Below are positions 48,060 to 57,196 of a DNA stretch of 64,000 bases, piece by piece. A model generated the notes under the pieces. The model was not told the origin of the DNA, ran no database searches, and worked only from the letters and a program-made list of their open reading frames with translations. How positions within the stretch are numbered: the first letter of the stretch is position 1; each line of letters starts with the position of its first letter. The stretch covers positions 248,001 to 312,000 of the forward strand of contig NZ_JAARLY010000005.1 in the NCBI RefSeq assembly GCF_011759385.1, given 5' to 3'. The stretch comes from Oleiagrimonas sp. C23AA. Lineage in GTDB: Bacteria > Pseudomonadota > Gammaproteobacteria > Xanthomonadales > Rhodanobacteraceae. Position numbers and translations under genes: made by a program.

Positions 48060-49181
48060 CTAGCGGTAACCGAGCGTGGCCAGCCCGCGGAGCCAGCGTC
48101 GATCTTCTCGGCAGGTCAGCAATTGATGGGCCGTGGACTTCACGCTGGCGATATCGCGGCGACGGAGTCCGTAATAGGCCTGAAGTAGACGCGCGGCAGC
48201 TTCCTCACGGCAGCGTCGGAACCACAGCTTCCGATGTTGCCGGCGATCAGCGATGAGGGCCGAAAGCGCCTGAAACCGCTCCAAGGCCGCCTCGTGAGCG
48301 GGCCCTGAAAGCCGATGTGGCACGTGATCGTCGCCGATGTGCAGCGGGATAATGCGGTGGGTGATCGATGGCCGGCCGTCGACGATCTCCAAGTCGACCA
48401 CCAATAGCACGCTGTCGTGCACGCCGGGCTTATGGCCCTGGTAGCTGTTGCCATTCAGGTGAAAAATAAAGTTGCCCAGCGAATAGGCGATGAGCCCGCC
48501 ACGGTAGGATTCCACCCCCTGCAGCACATGGGGGTGATGCTGAATCACAAGCTGCGCCCCCTGCTCAATGAGCCATCGCGATAGCCGCTGCCGCCAGCGG
48601 CCTGGCACCTGTGAAAACTCCAGGTCGGCATGCAACATGACCACCACCAGATCGGCCTGCGCGGCCGCCTCCCGTACGCGTTCGCCAAGTCGGCGCTTTT
48701 CCAACGGCGCGACTCCGGCTCGATCCTCGGTAGCATAAAATTCGCTTTTGTCACACGCTCCGAGAAGGGCCACCCGACACCCATGGCGCTGCAGAAACAC
48801 AGGAGCCTCGGCATCATGAAGGTCGCTCCCCGCACCGACTGCGCGAATCTGATTGTCCGCAATCCAGTCACGAGTGGCCGCCAGCCCGTCGCTACCGCAG
48901 TCCATGGTGTGGTTGTTGGCCAGGCAAAGATCTGTAAAGCCAATCTCGCGCAGGAACGAAGCCAGTTCGACCGGCGTCGCCATCGACTGCCCGTGTGCCT
49001 GCTGGTCGCACCGCTCGTCCACGAGTGCGCACTCCAGGTTGCCTATCAGCAAGTCGTGCTCTCCAATGTCCTCCTTGATGACCGGCCAGCTCCCGAATGC
49101 CGGTTCACCCGGCGGTAGTCGCTTAAGGAAAGGCAGGCAAACATCGCCTGCGAATACCAGTCGAAGGTGCTTGTTGCCCAT
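48060..49181 (-). CDS. CapA-type metallophosphoesterase-fold protein
   Basis: A 373-residue protein of the CapA/PGA_cap family (calcineurin-like fold). Landmarks are FAGDVCLPFL, GNLECAL, CLANNHTMDCG, IQHHPHVLQGVE and YSLGNFIFHL, which carry the metal-binding Asp, Asn and His residues. CapA takes part in poly-gamma-glutamate capsule export in Bacillus; relatives in polysaccharide loci are uncharacterised. No signal peptide is visible, so it may be cytoplasmic. Its ATG directly abuts the flippase stop. Confidence 0.92.
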   Translation of the reverse strand: MGNKHLRLVFAGDVCLPFLKRLPPGEPAFGSWPVIKEDIGEHDLLIGNLECALVDERCDQQAHGQSMATPVELASFLREIGFTDLCLANNHTMDCGSDGLAATRDWIADNQIRAVGAGSDLHDAEAPVFLQRHGCRVALLGACDKSEFYATEDRAGVAPLEKRRLGERVREAAAQADLVVVMLHADLEFSQVPGRWRQRLSRWLIEQGAQLVIQHHPHVLQGVESYRGGLIAYSLGNFIFHLNGNSYQGHKPGVHDSVLLVVDLEIVDGRPSITHRIIPLHIGDDHVPHRLSGPAHEAALERFQALSALIADRRQHRKLWFRRCREEAAARLLQAYYGLRRRDIASVKSTAHQLLTCREDRRWLRGLATLGYR

Positions 49182-50624
49182 TCACCGTTTCCTCAACAGA
49201 TCAAGCACTTCTCTACAAACTCCACGCCAGAATATCCACATGAAAGCCGGATAGATCACCGTACCGACAAGTACCAGCAAAATCATGCCAACTATCGGAT
49301 CCTGTACGGTCCCGGCGATCTGGTCGCGAGCAAGCATCACCGCCAAATACATGACCGCACCGCCAGTGGCTGGTCCAAGCATTGCTGCAAAATACTGGCG
49401 ACTGGCCAACCCCAGCGGTGGCAACAACAACGGCAGGCGGGCCAGCACCAGCACGGGATAGCCAATGACCCAGGCCAGCGAAGCGCCCAGCAAGCCGCCG
49501 TAATAGGTGCCAATGAAAAACGCCGGAGGCATGATCAATATTGCCAGCAACAGACTTAGCGTACCGATATGCGGCTTGCCAATCGCCGTCAACACCGAGC
49601 CACTACCGTGCCCGATCATGCGAATGGGACCAACCAGTCCCAGCAACTGCAAGGGAATGACTGCCCGTTCCCAACGCTGCCCCAGAACCACAGCTACCAG
49701 GTCTGGAGCAACGCTGGAGATACCCCAAAACACCGGAAATGAAATAAATCCCAGGACACGGATAACGCGCAGAAAATGGCCCCGGATCGCCTCCATGTCG
49801 TGTTGAACCGAGGCGTAAGCGGCAAAGCCGACCTGGTCGAGCATCTCTGACACCTTCTGCATGGGCAGCGAGGCCAGGTGCATGGCGATGGAATAGAAAC
49901 CGAGAAGCTCCTTGCCCAGAATCTTGCCAATGATGAAAACATCCGAGCGGGAATAGGCGTACCAAAGCACCTTGCTGATAGTGACAAAGCTCCCGAAGCG
50001 CAACATCTCCGACATGCCGTCTCGAGAAAAGCGCGGGCGGCACCAGTGCCGGGCCGCCACGCCAAGTGCGAACGGACGTACCAGAGCCCCGGCCAAGCTG
50101 CCGAAGACCAGCGCCCACACCCCGAAGCCGGCCAAGGCAAAACCCAGAGTGGTCAGGCCATTACCTAGTCCAATGACCAGATTAGCCAGGGACTTCTGCT
50201 TGAAGCGCATGCTGCGGCTCAGCATGGCGTCCTGCACTACGCCGAATGATGCCAGCGGAAACTGAATGCCCAGTACCCGCACGATATCGACCAGGCGCTG
50301 ATCGCCAAAGAACCCGGCCAGCAACGGCGCCATGGCGAACACCAGAAGGTAGATGCCGCTGTTTATCAGAATCAGCAAGCCGAACGCCTGCTCAACGTGA
50401 CGGTCGTTCAGATCGCGTTTCTGGACCATCGCCGAGAACAATCCCAGCTCCTGGAACAGGGTCGCGAATCCGATCAACACCTCGGCGATGGCCATCAGCC
50501 CGTAGTCTGAAGGCTTGAGAATGCGGATAACGACCAGCGTGATCGTCCACGCTATGGCCTGCCCGGCCAGGCGGGCGCCGGCCAGCCACTTCAGCGAATG
50601 AAGCACCTCTCTGCGCAAACTCAT
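49182..50624 (-). CDS. Polysaccharide flippase (MOP/PST family, WzxC-like)
   Basis: A 480-residue integral membrane protein with 12-14 hydrophobic segments and the start of PST-type flippases (LKWLAGARLAGQAIAWTITL, IRILKPSDYGLMAIAEVL). It should flip undecaprenyl-linked oligosaccharide units to the periplasm for polymerisation. Its location between glycosyltransferase genes and capA supports this. The gene is separated from the upstream Tat-signal protein by about 230 bases with nothing recognisable. Confidence 0.93.
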   Translation of the reverse strand: MSLRREVLHSLKWLAGARLAGQAIAWTITLVVIRILKPSDYGLMAIAEVLIGFATLFQELGLFSAMVQKRDLNDRHVEQAFGLLILINSGIYLLVFAMAPLLAGFFGDQRLVDIVRVLGIQFPLASFGVVQDAMLSRSMRFKQKSLANLVIGLGNGLTTLGFALAGFGVWALVFGSLAGALVRPFALGVAARHWCRPRFSRDGMSEMLRFGSFVTISKVLWYAYSRSDVFIIGKILGKELLGFYSIAMHLASLPMQKVSEMLDQVGFAAYASVQHDMEAIRGHFLRVIRVLGFISFPVFWGISSVAPDLVAVVLGQRWERAVIPLQLLGLVGPIRMIGHGSGSVLTAIGKPHIGTLSLLLAILIMPPAFFIGTYYGGLLGASLAWVIGYPVLVLARLPLLLPPLGLASRQYFAAMLGPATGGAVMYLAVMLARDQIAGTVQDPIVGMILLVLVGTVIYPAFMWIFWRGVCREVLDLLRKR

Positions 50625-50853
50625 ATAACGTCAGATTGGTCGGCGGCACGAGCAGTGTCCGCGCACAGCTGCGAATAGAGTACCTCGCGTGCCAGCTTCG
50701 GCGCTGTCAATGACCGAAGACACGTACGCCGATTGTCACTCACCATGCACTCCCCCTTTCTCTTCCAGGCGCGCCAGAGCATGCATCGCATGCGCCTGCC
50801 AGTATCCCGGCGCCGGCCCGCTGGATGCCGGCCACCGGAACGCCTGTCGCCAC

Positions 50854-52662
50854 CTAGGTATCCGCTCGCGGCACCAGGTGGTATTTCTGATCTCGGGCAT
50901 AAGCCGGCTTGGTCGGCAATGCTCGTACATACTCAAGCGCTGCGCGGCTGCCCGGGGCCCCTGTGTTGTAGGCAGCCACCACGGCCGCGATAAAACCTGC
51001 CGGATAAGCGTCCGGGGATGCCACATAGCCATGGAAATCCGAAACTCCGTTCACGCATTTTCCTTCCCACTTCTTGCCCCTACCCGCATATTGGCTTTTA
51101 ACGATGTTATAAGCCTCCTCCACAGTTGATGCTGCAAGGAGCTTCTTGGCGTCGACCGCGTCCCATTTCCCATGCAGGGTGTCAACTAGACTGTAATATA
51201 CTATTTGCGTAAAATTGGTCATCACGTTTCCATTTGGCTCGCGGCAAATTAAATCATAATGGGTGCCAAGCATCACCCAAGGATATTTGAACCACTCAAG
51301 CGCCAGCTTGGCAACATATTGAGAAAAAGGCCTCCATTCTTTCAACTTATAAGAAACCGCATCAAGAGTCATGGCGAGATAGTTCTGCATCCATTCCGCC
51401 ATACCACGATAGCCCTGAGCAGGCCCCTTTCCGGGATAGGGGAAATTTGTTCCAATAATCCCAAATTCGTTTTTTTCCAACGCATTTGCGATGGTCAAAT
51501 TTCTGGATGTTTCCTTGAAGAAATAATCTGTGTTGGCACTAACATAGCCGCCCATGAAAAGGTTCCTAAGACTCCACGCAAAACGGCGCTGAGCCCCGTG
51601 CACAACACCACCAAGCTCCGTGTATTTAGGCCCAATTTCCATTAATGGATAATTCGCCCAGAAACTCGCATGGTCGCGATCACGAGCCGTCTTTGTGAGC
51701 ATTGCAGACAACAGCGCAAAAGACGTCAGGTGCGCCCCGTTAGGCTTAAGGGAACTGCCGGAGGACTTCCACTTGCTGGTTGGTGGTATCAACACCACTC
51801 CATTATATGTGCCCCCATAGGGAACGACCGGATTTTCTGGATAACTTGCGTTCTGAATTGGAGGTAAAAAATTAGCTTGGGGATGAACCGTGCGATCTAT
51901 GATGCCGCCAGTAGCGGGATCACAGTAGTAGATCGGCCATACGCCAGCCCAGTCATCCGCTCGTCGTACAACAGCCCAGTCAGCCGCCGTTTGGTTTACG
52001 ATAAAACCCACATTCCATTTGCTCATATAGCCAATGTCAGCTCGCTCCCCACCCGCCCCCATGGCTTTGAGTGACGCGATACCAATACCGTTGAAGGTAT
52101 AGTCGGCCGGCTGACCGCGATATCCCGCGTGCGCCTCGTCGTACAGTGGCTGTGATTCGCGTGTATAACTTGGCAGCAGAGTCCAATCGATGTCCGCACC
52201 TGTCGGGATCGGCGCCTGAACTCCGTACCGCGACGTCGGCATCCGGCAGCCTCTCCAGAAGTCTACGGTGCCATCAGTCTTGCTACTAGGCGCATGAGGA
52301 ATGGTCCTCCCGTCGTAGGTGATCGCCAGTCTGCAGTTGATGTAATCGTAGGCGTTGTCAGCACGGCAAGCTCCAACATCCACACCGTCGGCATAGAACC
52401 AAGCAGTCAATCCTGGGTGCTCATGCCCTGCGTCGTCGACAAGCTTGGCATATACCGATGGCTCCTTTGGATCTTCACCAACATACGCCTTTGCTGACCA
52501 TAACTTGCCAGACCCATCTGTGACCTTGACTGTTACTAGATGTCCGCCACCCATAGATGATCTTGGTAACCAAGCTAATGCGCGTCGCATGGGCAGAACG
52601 GCGGCCAAGCCAAGTAAACCGCGAAGGAAACTCCGACGCGGCAAAAACTCACGCTTGTGCAT
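50854..52662 (-). CDS. Tat-exported protein of unknown function
   Basis: A 602-residue protein with a twin-arginine signal (PRRSFLRGLLGLAAVLP, residues 8-24), so it is exported folded and perhaps carries a cofactor. After a beta-rich N-terminal part (LVTVKVTDGSGKLWSAKAYVGED) comes a long aromatic-rich, probably helical region with many Trp, Tyr and Asn residues. I recognise no family. An enzyme acting on periplasmic polysaccharide would fit the context. The start at 52662 has GAGGAGGG upstream; the open frame extends to 52878 without a second site. The coding sequence is AT-richer than its neighbours, suggesting transfer. Confidence 0.85.
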   Translation of the reverse strand: MHKREFLPRRSFLRGLLGLAAVLPMRRALAWLPRSSMGGGHLVTVKVTDGSGKLWSAKAYVGEDPKEPSVYAKLVDDAGHEHPGLTAWFYADGVDVGACRADNAYDYINCRLAITYDGRTIPHAPSSKTDGTVDFWRGCRMPTSRYGVQAPIPTGADIDWTLLPSYTRESQPLYDEAHAGYRGQPADYTFNGIGIASLKAMGAGGERADIGYMSKWNVGFIVNQTAADWAVVRRADDWAGVWPIYYCDPATGGIIDRTVHPQANFLPPIQNASYPENPVVPYGGTYNGVVLIPPTSKWKSSGSSLKPNGAHLTSFALLSAMLTKTARDRDHASFWANYPLMEIGPKYTELGGVVHGAQRRFAWSLRNLFMGGYVSANTDYFFKETSRNLTIANALEKNEFGIIGTNFPYPGKGPAQGYRGMAEWMQNYLAMTLDAVSYKLKEWRPFSQYVAKLALEWFKYPWVMLGTHYDLICREPNGNVMTNFTQIVYYSLVDTLHGKWDAVDAKKLLAASTVEEAYNIVKSQYAGRGKKWEGKCVNGVSDFHGYVASPDAYPAGFIAAVVAAYNTGAPGSRAALEYVRALPTKPAYARDQKYHLVPRADT

Positions 52663-53036
52663 TGTTAGACCCTCCTCAGGGGATTGACGCGGATGAGAGA
52701 GCACGCAACCAACCTTCAACTCGCAACCGTTCGTGCTGGCGTGTGGCCAAATGGTCGCACCGATATGTCGATCGTCGACTCTCTCGCAAATGGAGCCATG
52801 TTTTCGGACGTCCGGACTCTTTGGCGATAGCTTTTTGTTTAAAAACAAGGTGGCATGATGCAAACAACTAGCTTTCACCGGCTAAAATTCCTCTGCAGCG
52901 ATACTGCCGGCGGCTCTAAAGTAAGAGTGAATGCTCAGGAAATAGCTCGAGGAGTCGAAGCACCAGCCGTAAAACTTTACTGGCAATTATATTATTGAAC
53001 CATCGAGGCCTCCTGAACTAACGTGGTTAATTCTTG
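52663..53036. other. AT-rich non-coding spacer
   Basis: About 370 bases, among the AT-richest of the window, between the Tat-protein start and the third amidotransferase-like gene. It probably carries a promoter for the Tat protein and marks a boundary inside the locus. A TTGTTT-AA-AAACAA inverted repeat lies near 52838; no gene is seen. Confidence 0.45.
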
Positions 53037-54770
53037 CTATAATATGCGTCGCCAAACAATCTCTAATGCTAGAGCACGTGCCAAGGAAACATTGTCTGGC
53101 AAGTGCGACAGATCAAGAAAAGAATCTACTACCCATTCCCCAGGTAAAAGCTTGCGATATCGTTTCAATTGTGTGGGTGCTACCCGCACCTTACCAAGGC
53201 GCCGTCTCGTCGCATTGATCATGGGCCGGAGCCCCACGGGTCGATAACACGTCGCAACTTCAGAAAGACGCGCGCTTAGGCCCGGCCCCTCACTGAATTT
53301 GAAACCGTGCGCACTCGGCTGTTTAGCAATATCCGAGTGTAGAAATGAGATAAGTTGACTCTCAAAATATCCGGCATTTTTCCAGCGCAACGGAAGACGC
53401 TGCGAAAGGCGAATTAATTTCAGATCCACCAACGGCGTCATGTAATATCCATGGCGTATTGCCAAGCTATTGTTAACACTCATCCAGTAGTGGCATCGAA
53501 ACAGGGGATAAAGTAACTCGATCTGAAAGCGGGTGAGATCACCATTATGTGCAAATTTATTTTGCACTCCCAGAACAGCTCTCATTGATGACACGAGTCT
53601 CGCTTCATAGGATTTCATTCCCTCGCTATCACGAAAAGCACGTCTGCTGAAGCCACGATAGAAGGTTCTGACGAGATCGAGCGCCGATAAGGGCCGATCT
53701 GGGAGATGAAAGAAATTTCTGAAAATTTCTCCACCACCACCGTTCAATGCAATGTTGCCTTCTGCTGTTTGGCGCAACCGCGTATTACGATCCGCACCAG
53801 GGTCATCGATTCCATCACTTGGTAACCCATCAAAAAACAAAGCACTCAGCTCCAGCTCTCTGATGTCCAGTTCGCACAAGCCGCGATTGATTTCTGCCTT
53901 GTTGATTGTCTCCAGTGTGAGTCCCACACTGCTTGCGACGGCGCTCGCTATGGCGACGTCAGGAAAATCAGGAGCTCCGTATACAAACAAATTGGGGCGA
54001 ATACCCGCTGCTAGCAGTCCCGCGACGATGAGGCGCGAATCGAAGCCGCCCGACAAAGCCGTATTGATCTTGTTGGGAAAGGCCGTAGCCACCTCTTTAG
54101 AAACTGTAGTGAGATGCTCGCCTACGGCTCGCAGCGCCTCAGGAAGCGAGTCGAAATTGACCGAAGGGGGAACCAGCCCGTCGGGGAAACGCTGCCAAGA
54201 GGTACGGCGAACCAAATCTTTAGCGTGACCAATTGGAAGAAGACTAACCCCCCGTACTACCGAATGACGGGAATGAACGGCCCCTAGCAGGACGTACTCC
54301 ACAGCCGAACCAGGATCAAGTTCACGTGTGGGTAAATAGGCGCAAGCAGCTAGCCAGCTAGTCGTGAAAAACCTACCATCCGAGCTAGCATGAATGCGCA
54401 CAAACCCGAGAGCGTCGTTCAGCAGCCAAGTATGATCGCCCGTACTCAGGAACAGTGCAAAGTTGCCGCGAAGCGCGCCCTCGTCAAGACGCCCAGACAT
54501 GTGCACTTCATTGAGGAGCGCCGCTAGCGCCGCCCTACCGAAATGCCCCCGGTACCACAGCGGTCCCACGCAGCAAGCAACGCCAAACGGCGTACGAACG
54601 AAGTCATCGTCCGCGGCACGTTGTTCGGCGTGTCTCCAACCGACCAAGCTTCCGCCTTCGAAGTCGACGCTCGTAGTGCGGACAAACCCCTGTCGCTCCA
54701 GCGAACGAAAGGCGCGTGCCTCGCCCTCCGCATCGCCATCGACCAAGAGAATTGACACTGCGTTTAGCAC
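53037..54770 (-). CDS. Asparagine-synthetase-like amidotransferase 3, lacking the glutaminase cysteine
   Basis: A 577-residue protein with a degenerate glutaminase-like N-terminal domain (LRGNFALFLSTGDHTWLLND, then YVLLGAVHSRHSVVRGVSLL) and a synthetase domain with the PP-loop SGGFDS at about 240-245 and the GGGGEIFRNFF motif. There is no Cys at position 2. It begins at a GTG (54770), or possibly GTG 54756. Markedly AT-richer than the housekeeping genes. It is not a close copy of the other two similar proteins in this locus, so the three probably have separate acceptors (inference). A lasso-peptide cyclase is unlikely: there is no precursor or protease gene beside it. Confidence 0.84.
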   Translation of the reverse strand: MLNAVSILLVDGDAEGEARAFRSLERQGFVRTTSVDFEGGSLVGWRHAEQRAADDDFVRTPFGVACCVGPLWYRGHFGRAALAALLNEVHMSGRLDEGALRGNFALFLSTGDHTWLLNDALGFVRIHASSDGRFFTTSWLAACAYLPTRELDPGSAVEYVLLGAVHSRHSVVRGVSLLPIGHAKDLVRRTSWQRFPDGLVPPSVNFDSLPEALRAVGEHLTTVSKEVATAFPNKINTALSGGFDSRLIVAGLLAAGIRPNLFVYGAPDFPDVAIASAVASSVGLTLETINKAEINRGLCELDIRELELSALFFDGLPSDGIDDPGADRNTRLRQTAEGNIALNGGGGEIFRNFFHLPDRPLSALDLVRTFYRGFSRRAFRDSEGMKSYEARLVSSMRAVLGVQNKFAHNGDLTRFQIELLYPLFRCHYWMSVNNSLAIRHGYYMTPLVDLKLIRLSQRLPLRWKNAGYFESQLISFLHSDIAKQPSAHGFKFSEGPGLSARLSEVATCYRPVGLRPMINATRRRLGKVRVAPTQLKRYRKLLPGEWVVDSFLDLSHLPDNVSLARALALEIVWRRIL

Positions 54771-54944
54771 TAGGATGCCTCACGAGCAGATAACACGTTC
54801 ACGGTCATGGGGGCGCCCTCCATCAGACTTCGTCACTTGCCTTCGTAGCGTCTCTGTCGGGCGGCAAACGGCAGGAAAAATCACCCTCGCCTATACTTGG
54901 CGCTTGTCGCTGCCGCTTCGTAGTTACTTGAACTGGCAAGCGAT

Positions 54945-55844
54945 TCACGGCGTGATCCTAGTTTGCGTTACCACGTCCTCGACCTCCGACCCAGAGCCGA
55001 AGCGATGGACTACCTCGAAGTATTGATTGGCCGCCATGCGGAAAAGCGTACCGTGGTTAGTGCGATCATCATGCGTGCGTGTCACGAACAAACTGCCATG
55101 GGTCGGTCGCAGGTAGCGTCCAATGTTACGGACCATGCTGCTAAGCACAGCGGCATTGAAGTAGCCGCGGTTGAGCACGTTCGCGGCGCGCACGAAATCG
55201 AACCGCGCAGCGTAGGCAGGGTTGTATTGGCTGACGTCGTCGCAACAGAAGGTGATTTCGGCTCCGACCAGAGCTCGTGGCGTGACCAGCTTCACGGCCC
55301 GCACTATGGCAGCGTCAGATTGTTCCAGCATGCGTCGAGCGCGGTACGTGAAAAGTTTGTTGATGAGCTTGCGAGCAATGAACACCCCGCTGTAGTAATC
55401 GCGACGTGTGACCCATGGCTTCATGCTGCCACCCGGCACATCGAAACGCAGCGGAAATCCGCTCGGGTCGACCAATGCATGGCAGCCCGGAAATACCGTC
55501 ACCAGAAAGGCGTCGATCAGTACGTCCGTGCCCAGCATCTGTACATTCAGCCCCCCTGCGCGCAGGTTCTCATGGAGCTCAAGCGTGCTGATGCCCGAGG
55601 ACACACCAATATCCAGCACCTGCGGTGATGCTGAAGCGTGCTCCCTCAAATACCTGACAAGATACGGATTGACCTCGGCAAAACGATCATGAAAGGTCGT
55701 CTTGTAAGTCCCGTTGCGCATCATCAAGGAGGTGAAAAAGTCCTCCTCCATGCGCGGCGTCAGACGCATCGGCGGCATGTCGAAAAACGTCTTTGCTTTT
55801 AGCATGCCAAGGTTCATCCGAATAAGTGGTTCAATGCAACGCAC
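54945..55844 (-). CDS. SAM-dependent methyltransferase-like protein
   Basis: A 299-residue protein with motif I QVLDIGVSSGISTLEL (about residues 75-90) and GTDVLIDAF as the acidic post-I motif; later FDFVRAANVLNRGYF recalls the motif found in CheR-like and class I methyltransferases. It may methylate a sugar or another small acceptor of the exopolysaccharide pathway. The start is uncertain: GTG 55844, ATG 55817 and ATG 55805 are all in frame. The preceding and following gaps (about 100 and 170 bases) are wider than in the upstream operon. Confidence 0.78.
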   Translation of the reverse strand: MRCIEPLIRMNLGMLKAKTFFDMPPMRLTPRMEEDFFTSLMMRNGTYKTTFHDRFAEVNPYLVRYLREHASASPQVLDIGVSSGISTLELHENLRAGGLNVQMLGTDVLIDAFLVTVFPGCHALVDPSGFPLRFDVPGGSMKPWVTRRDYYSGVFIARKLINKLFTYRARRMLEQSDAAIVRAVKLVTPRALVGAEITFCCDDVSQYNPAYAARFDFVRAANVLNRGYFNAAVLSSMVRNIGRYLRPTHGSLFVTRTHDDRTNHGTLFRMAANQYFEVVHRFGSGSEVEDVVTQTRITP

Positions 55845-55944
55845 GGTGTACTGGCAGGACCTGCAGCCTGGCGCCCATCCGCAGCGTATCGAGCAACAAG
55901 CATGCCGCCGCGTAGGGGGCTGGCAACCGCCCGGTAATATCCGC

Positions 55945-57183
55945 TCAACGGCTCACCTCATCCAACAGTGACGCAAGCTTTGCCGCACCGGCACGCCGTG
56001 AATAGCCGGCCACGGCGTCCTGATTCGGCGATGACGTGGTCCCCTGCTGCAAAGCCCGCAAGAAGTCCTGCAGCCCCACTGCAATGGCATCGACATCGTC
56101 GGCCGGCACCAGAACCGCGCCACCGGACTGGCGCAATAGGCATGCCGTGTCGCCACCGGCACCGACCAGGGCCAGGATCGGCCTGCCAATGCGCAGGTAT
56201 TCGTAAGCCTTGGCCGGAATCTGCAGATCGAACTTGCTGCCCTGGAATAACAGCAGCCCATCGGCCTCGGCCTGCTCGCGCAGCGCCTCGCTATTGCTGA
56301 CCTGTGGTGCCAGAATGACTGTATCGTCAAGTCCATGACGCTGTATCTCACGCGCATAGACCGATTCAGAGCCGCTAGCCCTGAGAATCACCTTGAGTGC
56401 TCCCGGCACCAGGTATCCGCTCTCCCTGAGGCGAGCAAGCGCGGCAAAAAAAGGAACCGGGCTACGTCCCTCCGGGTACAAAAGGCCGCTGTGTACCAGC
56501 ACCAGTGGCCCGCCGGCGCGCGCAGACCGAGCCAAAAGGCCGACAAAGGCATCCTCGTCGTAACCATTGGCAACGACTGCCAGACGCCCTTCCTGGCTGG
56601 CCTCTGGAAAGCGTTCGGCACAGCGCCGCATCGCTCCAGGGGTAGTGAACACCGAACGCGCGGCGTGTCCAAGCACGCGGCGCTCCCAGCGCTCCTGGGA
56701 GCGCACCGCCTGCGCATGTTTGCCCGCCGTCGAGCTGGATACCGGATCGCGAAAGTCGGCAACCCACGGCAGTCCACTCAAGCGATGCAGCGCATAGGCG
56801 ACGCAATGCGAGGTCATGATGGGAAATGTAGACCAGATCGCCTGCGGCCGATGACGACGGATCAGCCGCAACCCACTCCACACCGCTGCGGGCCACCAAC
56901 TGGCCCATCGGTCTGGTAAGGCCAACATGGACGGATACCGACCCATGACTGCCATGTGCCGCTTGGCATCCAGAGCGAAGGAACGGTGCACGCGGCAGGG
57001 ATCAGGAATCACCTCGACGCTGGCCGGATCCACCGACTCATACGCCATCGGCACTGCCGACAGCACCACTGGATCCCATCCGCAGGCAGGCAGGTAACGA
57101 GTGAAAGCCAGCAACCGAAGGTGGCCGCTGCTCATTGCCGATGGCGGAAAGTGGAAGCCGATCATGATCACTGTTTTGCTCAT
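55945..57183 (-). CDS. Glycosyltransferase family 4-like protein
   Basis: A 412-residue GT-B enzyme. The N-terminal domain begins VIMIGFHFPPSAMSSGHLR, the pattern of exopolysaccharide GT4 enzymes; the C-terminal nucleotide-sugar domain is present (LVLVHSGLLYPEGRSPVPFF, then KAYEYLRIGRPILALV with the conserved Glu). It adds one sugar to the lipid-linked repeat unit on the cytoplasmic face. The start at ATG 57183 follows the stop of the ligase-like gene by 13 bases. Confidence 0.9.
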   Translation of the reverse strand: MSKTVIMIGFHFPPSAMSSGHLRLLAFTRYLPACGWDPVVLSAVPMAYESVDPASVEVIPDPCRVHRSFALDAKRHMAVMGRYPSMLALPDRWASWWPAAVWSGLRLIRRHRPQAIWSTFPIMTSHCVAYALHRLSGLPWVADFRDPVSSSTAGKHAQAVRSQERWERRVLGHAARSVFTTPGAMRRCAERFPEASQEGRLAVVANGYDEDAFVGLLARSARAGGPLVLVHSGLLYPEGRSPVPFFAALARLRESGYLVPGALKVILRASGSESVYAREIQRHGLDDTVILAPQVSNSEALREQAEADGLLLFQGSKFDLQIPAKAYEYLRIGRPILALVGAGGDTACLLRQSGGAVLVPADDVDAIAVGLQDFLRALQQGTTSSPNQDAVAGYSRRAGAAKLASLLDEVSR

Positions 57184-57196
57184 GCGCCACCCACCT

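Noticed and set aside
53037-54944. Lasso-peptide cluster suggested by an asparagine-synthetase-like cyclase
   Set aside because: No leader peptidase, RRE protein or Gly-to-Asp/Glu precursor is visible nearby; the setting is a polysaccharide locus.
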